From contig CM052355.1 in NCBI GenBank assembly GCA_028551475.1, positions 2,046,001-2,110,000 on the forward strand: 64,000 bases of DNA. The letters run 5' to 3'. How positions within the stretch are numbered: position 1 is the stretch's first letter; every line of letters begins with the position of its first letter. A program made the position numbers and the translations under genes. This document shows positions 60,116 through 64,000 of the stretch, in pieces. This DNA is from Casuarina equisetifolia. Its lineage: Eukaryota > Streptophyta > Magnoliopsida > Fagales > Casuarinaceae. The notes under the pieces were generated by a model. The model had not been told where the DNA came from and made no database searches. It saw nothing but the letters and a program-made list of their open reading frames with translations.

Positions 60116-61382
60116 GATTTTCAAATAGACAATATGATTTAAGTTTGTTAATCAACTTTAAATTAGTGGCTTGATTTAAATATGCATATCAATGTTTAAG
60201 TTAACAGGATAAGTTAAATCTTTTGGGTTATTATACATCCAACATTTATATTTTTAATCTAAAATTTGATTTTAAACCTATAGATTTTAGATCCAATTCC
60301 TAGATTTAAGTCTACCATACAATTTTCAAATTGAATGTAGTCCTCGATTCTAAAATCGTATGCCACATTTAAATCCAAATAGTTGAAATTAAAAATAAAT
60401 CAAAAGATTTAAATCTTAAATTGACGATTAACTTTAAATCTTTTCATTTGTTTCTAAATTCAAATTGTTTGGATTTAAATGTGGCATAAGATTTTAAAAT
60501 TGGCTGATCAATTTTTAAATCAATGGCTTCATTTAAATACGCATATTAAATTTTATATTAATGGCTAAAGGATTTAAACCTTCCAATTTATTTCTTAATC
60601 CAACTATTTGAATTTAAATATGGTATACAATTTGAAAACAGAAAATTTACTGATCAATTTTACATCAACTACTTGATTTTAATTTACATATTGATTTCTA
60701 AATTAACAACCCCATTTAAATCTTCTAGTTTATTTTTAAATCCGATGGTTGGAATTTAAATTTTAAACATGATTTGAAATTTTTAGATTTTAAATCTAAT
60801 GGCTTGATTTAAATATGTCATATGACTTTTAAATCAACTTTATGATTTAAATCATTGGTCTAATTTGAATATGCATATTGACTTTTAAATTAATAGCTGC
60901 TTAAATCTTTTGGTTTATTTTTAAATTTAAATGTTGGAATTTAAATCTAAAATTCAATTTTATACTTACAACTTGTAGATCCAATGATTAGATTTAAGTC
61001 TTCCATATGATTTTCAAATACACAATATGATTTAAGTTTGTTGAAATGTTTAAGTTAACATGATAAGTTAAATCTTTTGGGTTATTATACATCCAACATT
61101 TGTATTTTTAATCTAAAATTTGATTTTAAACCTATAGATTTTAGATCCAATTCCTAGATTTAAGTCTACCATACAATTTTCAAATTGAATGTAGTCCCCC
61201 CGCCGTTAATATAAAAATTAATATGCTTATTTAAATGAAGCCATTGATTTAAAACTAATCAGAAAATTTAAATCTTACCATTTGATTCTAAAATCGTATG
61301 CCACATTTAAATCCAAATAGTTGAAATTAAAAATAAATCAAAAGATTTAAATCTTAAATTGACGATTAACTTTAAATTTTTC
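60116..61382 (+). repeat. Satellite block 3 (about 1.35 units of the 938-bp family)
   Basis: It begins in mid-unit after the GACCCAG-rich segment. The landmark CATTTGTTTCTAAATTC occurs at 60445, and the block ends at the gap exactly one unit (937-938 bp) later. An internal ~65-bp deletion near 60346 removes the CCGCCGTTAATAT part in the first partial unit. Confidence 0.92.
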
Positions 61383-61882
61383 NNNNNNNNNNNNNNNNNN
61401 NNNNNNNNNNNNNNNNNNNNNNNNNNNNNNNNNNNNNNNNNNNNNNNNNNNNNNNNNNNNNNNNNNNNNNNNNNNNNNNNNNNNNNNNNNNNNNNNNNNN
61501 NNNNNNNNNNNNNNNNNNNNNNNNNNNNNNNNNNNNNNNNNNNNNNNNNNNNNNNNNNNNNNNNNNNNNNNNNNNNNNNNNNNNNNNNNNNNNNNNNNNN
61601 NNNNNNNNNNNNNNNNNNNNNNNNNNNNNNNNNNNNNNNNNNNNNNNNNNNNNNNNNNNNNNNNNNNNNNNNNNNNNNNNNNNNNNNNNNNNNNNNNNNN
61701 NNNNNNNNNNNNNNNNNNNNNNNNNNNNNNNNNNNNNNNNNNNNNNNNNNNNNNNNNNNNNNNNNNNNNNNNNNNNNNNNNNNNNNNNNNNNNNNNNNNN
61801 NNNNNNNNNNNNNNNNNNNNNNNNNNNNNNNNNNNNNNNNNNNNNNNNNNNNNNNNNNNNNNNNNNNNNNNNNNNNNNNNNN
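61383..61882. other. Assembly gap, 500 N
   Basis: Exactly 500 N, as at 29054-29553, so the real length is unknown. Confidence 0.99.
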
Positions 61883-64000
61883 GTTGTCCTCCACAATGAG
61901 TTACTATTTACTCTGAGTTAGGCCATAGAGTTGGCCAACTAGAATGATTGTTCACTTTGGTTAAAGATATGCAACAATGAATATTAATGGTGTGCTATGA
62001 TTGAAGTTTATGATAACATTAAGTATTTGCTTTTCAAAATGCTTAAATATGGCATACGTAAATACCAAATCATTGAAAATTTGTTCCTAGAGATAGATAA
62101 CATGATTCAAATTCAGAATTTAATATAAGTATACAAGATGGTAGTGCTAAAAATACTTCACGTTAAGTTAATATCGCTTCTTAAGCTTTTGAAACAACCA
62201 GCAAAAAAAAAGAGAAAAAAAAAAACTAAGTGAGACAATGAATATATATTAAGCCTTGCATGAACAAATTGGTTACAAAATATCCAAGGGTGAACAAATC
62301 CACTAAACAATTAGGAATAGAAGATCTTGCACCTCATGACTTGAAAAATGATGCAAGGTTGCTTTTTGAGAATGAAGTTGAGTTCCTTGATGTTGATAAG
62401 GCTAGTTTTGATAAGCAAGTATGGTGTTTATATATTATTCTTACTTCTAAAGATTCAATGCACAATATCCCAAGGAATCTGGAGGTATGAACATGCCCCA
62501 CGCTCTAGTTAGTGAGAAAATGATGGCTTTTAGTGTTCTCACACCTTACTATAATGAATACCTCATCTATGGCCTAGGGAATCTTCACAAGGAAAAATGA
62601 AGATGCCATTTCTACCCTATTCCATTTGTAGAAGATCTGTAAAGATGAAGAGCAAAATTTTTAAGAATGGATGTCGAGAAAGGGTTTATAGGATGTCGAT
62701 CATTGCATGGTCCTTGGAAGTGACTTTTGATAAAGTTTGTCTCATATTATGGGGTTTTTAATGTCTACAGCAAGTTGAGATATTTTTCATTTGTCATGGA
62801 TGTGGCAATGTTAACAACTAATTGTCTCTCTTGGTGTACAACCAATTAATGTTTATTGTTATGAAAGTATGTAACAAAAATACATTTGAGTCATTAGGAG
62901 GATTTATCTTGGGAGAAAGTAAGGACTAAATTGAAATACTTGTGTAGTGGATATTTCCATGAAGGCTAATACTCTTTGCTAGATTTTCTCATTGGGGGTT
63001 GAGTTGATGGCTTAGTTGGATTATGATCAACATGTCCTCTAGATTCTTCATTAACTATAGTTATAGGAATTACTTCACTTGCTACATCTTCAAGTGAAAT
63101 GCACATTTGAATATTGTTCCTTCGAAGAAACAAAAGGAATAAAAAAAGAAAAGAATATCATAGTAAAAGTGATCTGCGAATCTCTAAGATAAGGTTTTCT
63201 TCTCAAAGCAAAGCAAGGATGTAGTTCATCTATCATGAGCTGGAGCATGGGCTTATGGGCAAGATATAGCTTTATATAAACTATTCTACTAGTTCCGATG
63301 ATAGTAGCCATCCAATTTGTGGGTTTGTTGCAAAAACAATTGCATATGGTTTAGTTTTTAAGGTTACTATAAAAGCTCAGCATTTTCAACGAAGAGGGCT
63401 ATCATTGCATAGTCCTTGGAAGTGGCTTTTGATAAAGTTTGTCTCATAAGTTTCAAATGTATACAACAAGTTGAGATATTTTTCATATGTCATGGATATG
63501 GCAATGTTGATAGCTGATTAGCTCATCTTGGTACACAACCAATTAATATTTATTGTTATTAAAGCCTATAATAAAAATACATTAAGTCATTGAAAGGATT
63601 TATCTTATGAGAAACTATGGACTAAATTGAATAAATACTTGCTTTAATTTTTATGAATCCTTAATGAATCCTTGCCTTTGTGTACCATGGAGGTTTTCAA
63701 GCCTGCAATTAGGCTACTAGCAGTTACACTTGAACCTACTATAAAGTTATAAATGTTTGTGCATACTACACAACGAGGGCCAATGGGTGGCTACTAAGCC
63801 CATGGACACTAATGCTTAGTTATTGTCAAGGAATATAGAATGCACCCTTGCCATCAACTTAAGCTTTTGGAAAAGTGGTAGGTGCCGAAGGTCCCAACAA
63901 TATATGTTTCTTTAGATGCCTTATCCCTTGAGGTTCAAACTATTTTATGCCATTATTTTCATGTTGCTACTAAAAAGAGATCAAAAAGGCACTTGATTAA
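61883..64000 (+). repeat. Direct duplication flanking the second gap, copy 2
   Basis: This is the counterpart of 57867-59984 and includes the same 76-residue unidentified frame at 62260-62490. It starts at the first base after the gap and runs off the window. Confidence 0.95.

Overview
The window is nuclear DNA from a flowering plant, most likely a eudicot. It is AT-rich, carries Ty1/copia and Ty3/gypsy retroelements with plant tRNA-iMet priming, and has plant-specific families: divergent-C1 (DC1) Cys/His-rich proteins, F-box/FBA proteins, a plant-type glycinamide ribonucleotide transformylase, and a SNF12/BAF60-type SWI/SNF subunit. I cannot name the species. No gene here looks intact. The region is a graveyard of duplicated gene fragments, retroelement remnants and one large satellite.

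Layout: 1-6669 is a gag-only, Sirevirus-like copia element (5' LTR cut by the window edge, 3' LTR 5042-6669). 6670-23166 is a large inverted duplication. Arm A (6670-12531) and arm B (18681-23166) each hold the same DC1 pseudogene in opposite orientation. The spacer holds a satellite block, a third DC1 pseudogene (D) and copia debris. A fourth DC1 pseudogene (C, 24002-25560) follows, with a LINE tail and the end of a SNF12 retrocopy, up to a 500-N gap (29054-29553).

After the gap come about 3.5 kb of a 938-bp-period satellite, retroelement remnants and a ~700-bp tandem repeat. Then comes a near-identical second copy (38602-43680) of the DC1-C/LINE/SNF12 block. It is followed by a longer SNF12 retrocopy joined to half an F-box pseudogene, a second F-box pseudogene, and an intron-containing GART (purine synthesis) pseudogene at 50478-53965. 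The last 8 kb holds copia remnants, an unidentified block present twice (57867-59984 and 61883-64000), more of the satellite, and a second 500-N gap (61383-61882).

Five LTR insertions can be dated relative to their hosts. Four are distinct solo LTRs with perfect 5-bp target duplications (CTCGT, ATCCA, ATCGC, GCTTC), and one of these, ATCGC, is present twice through duplication. The contig between the two gaps overlaps both neighbouring contigs at very high identity, so part of the apparent duplication may be an unmerged haplotype. I found no new functional system. The most informative structures are the inverted DC1 duplication, the satellite with its internal inverted repeat, and the overlapping contigs.
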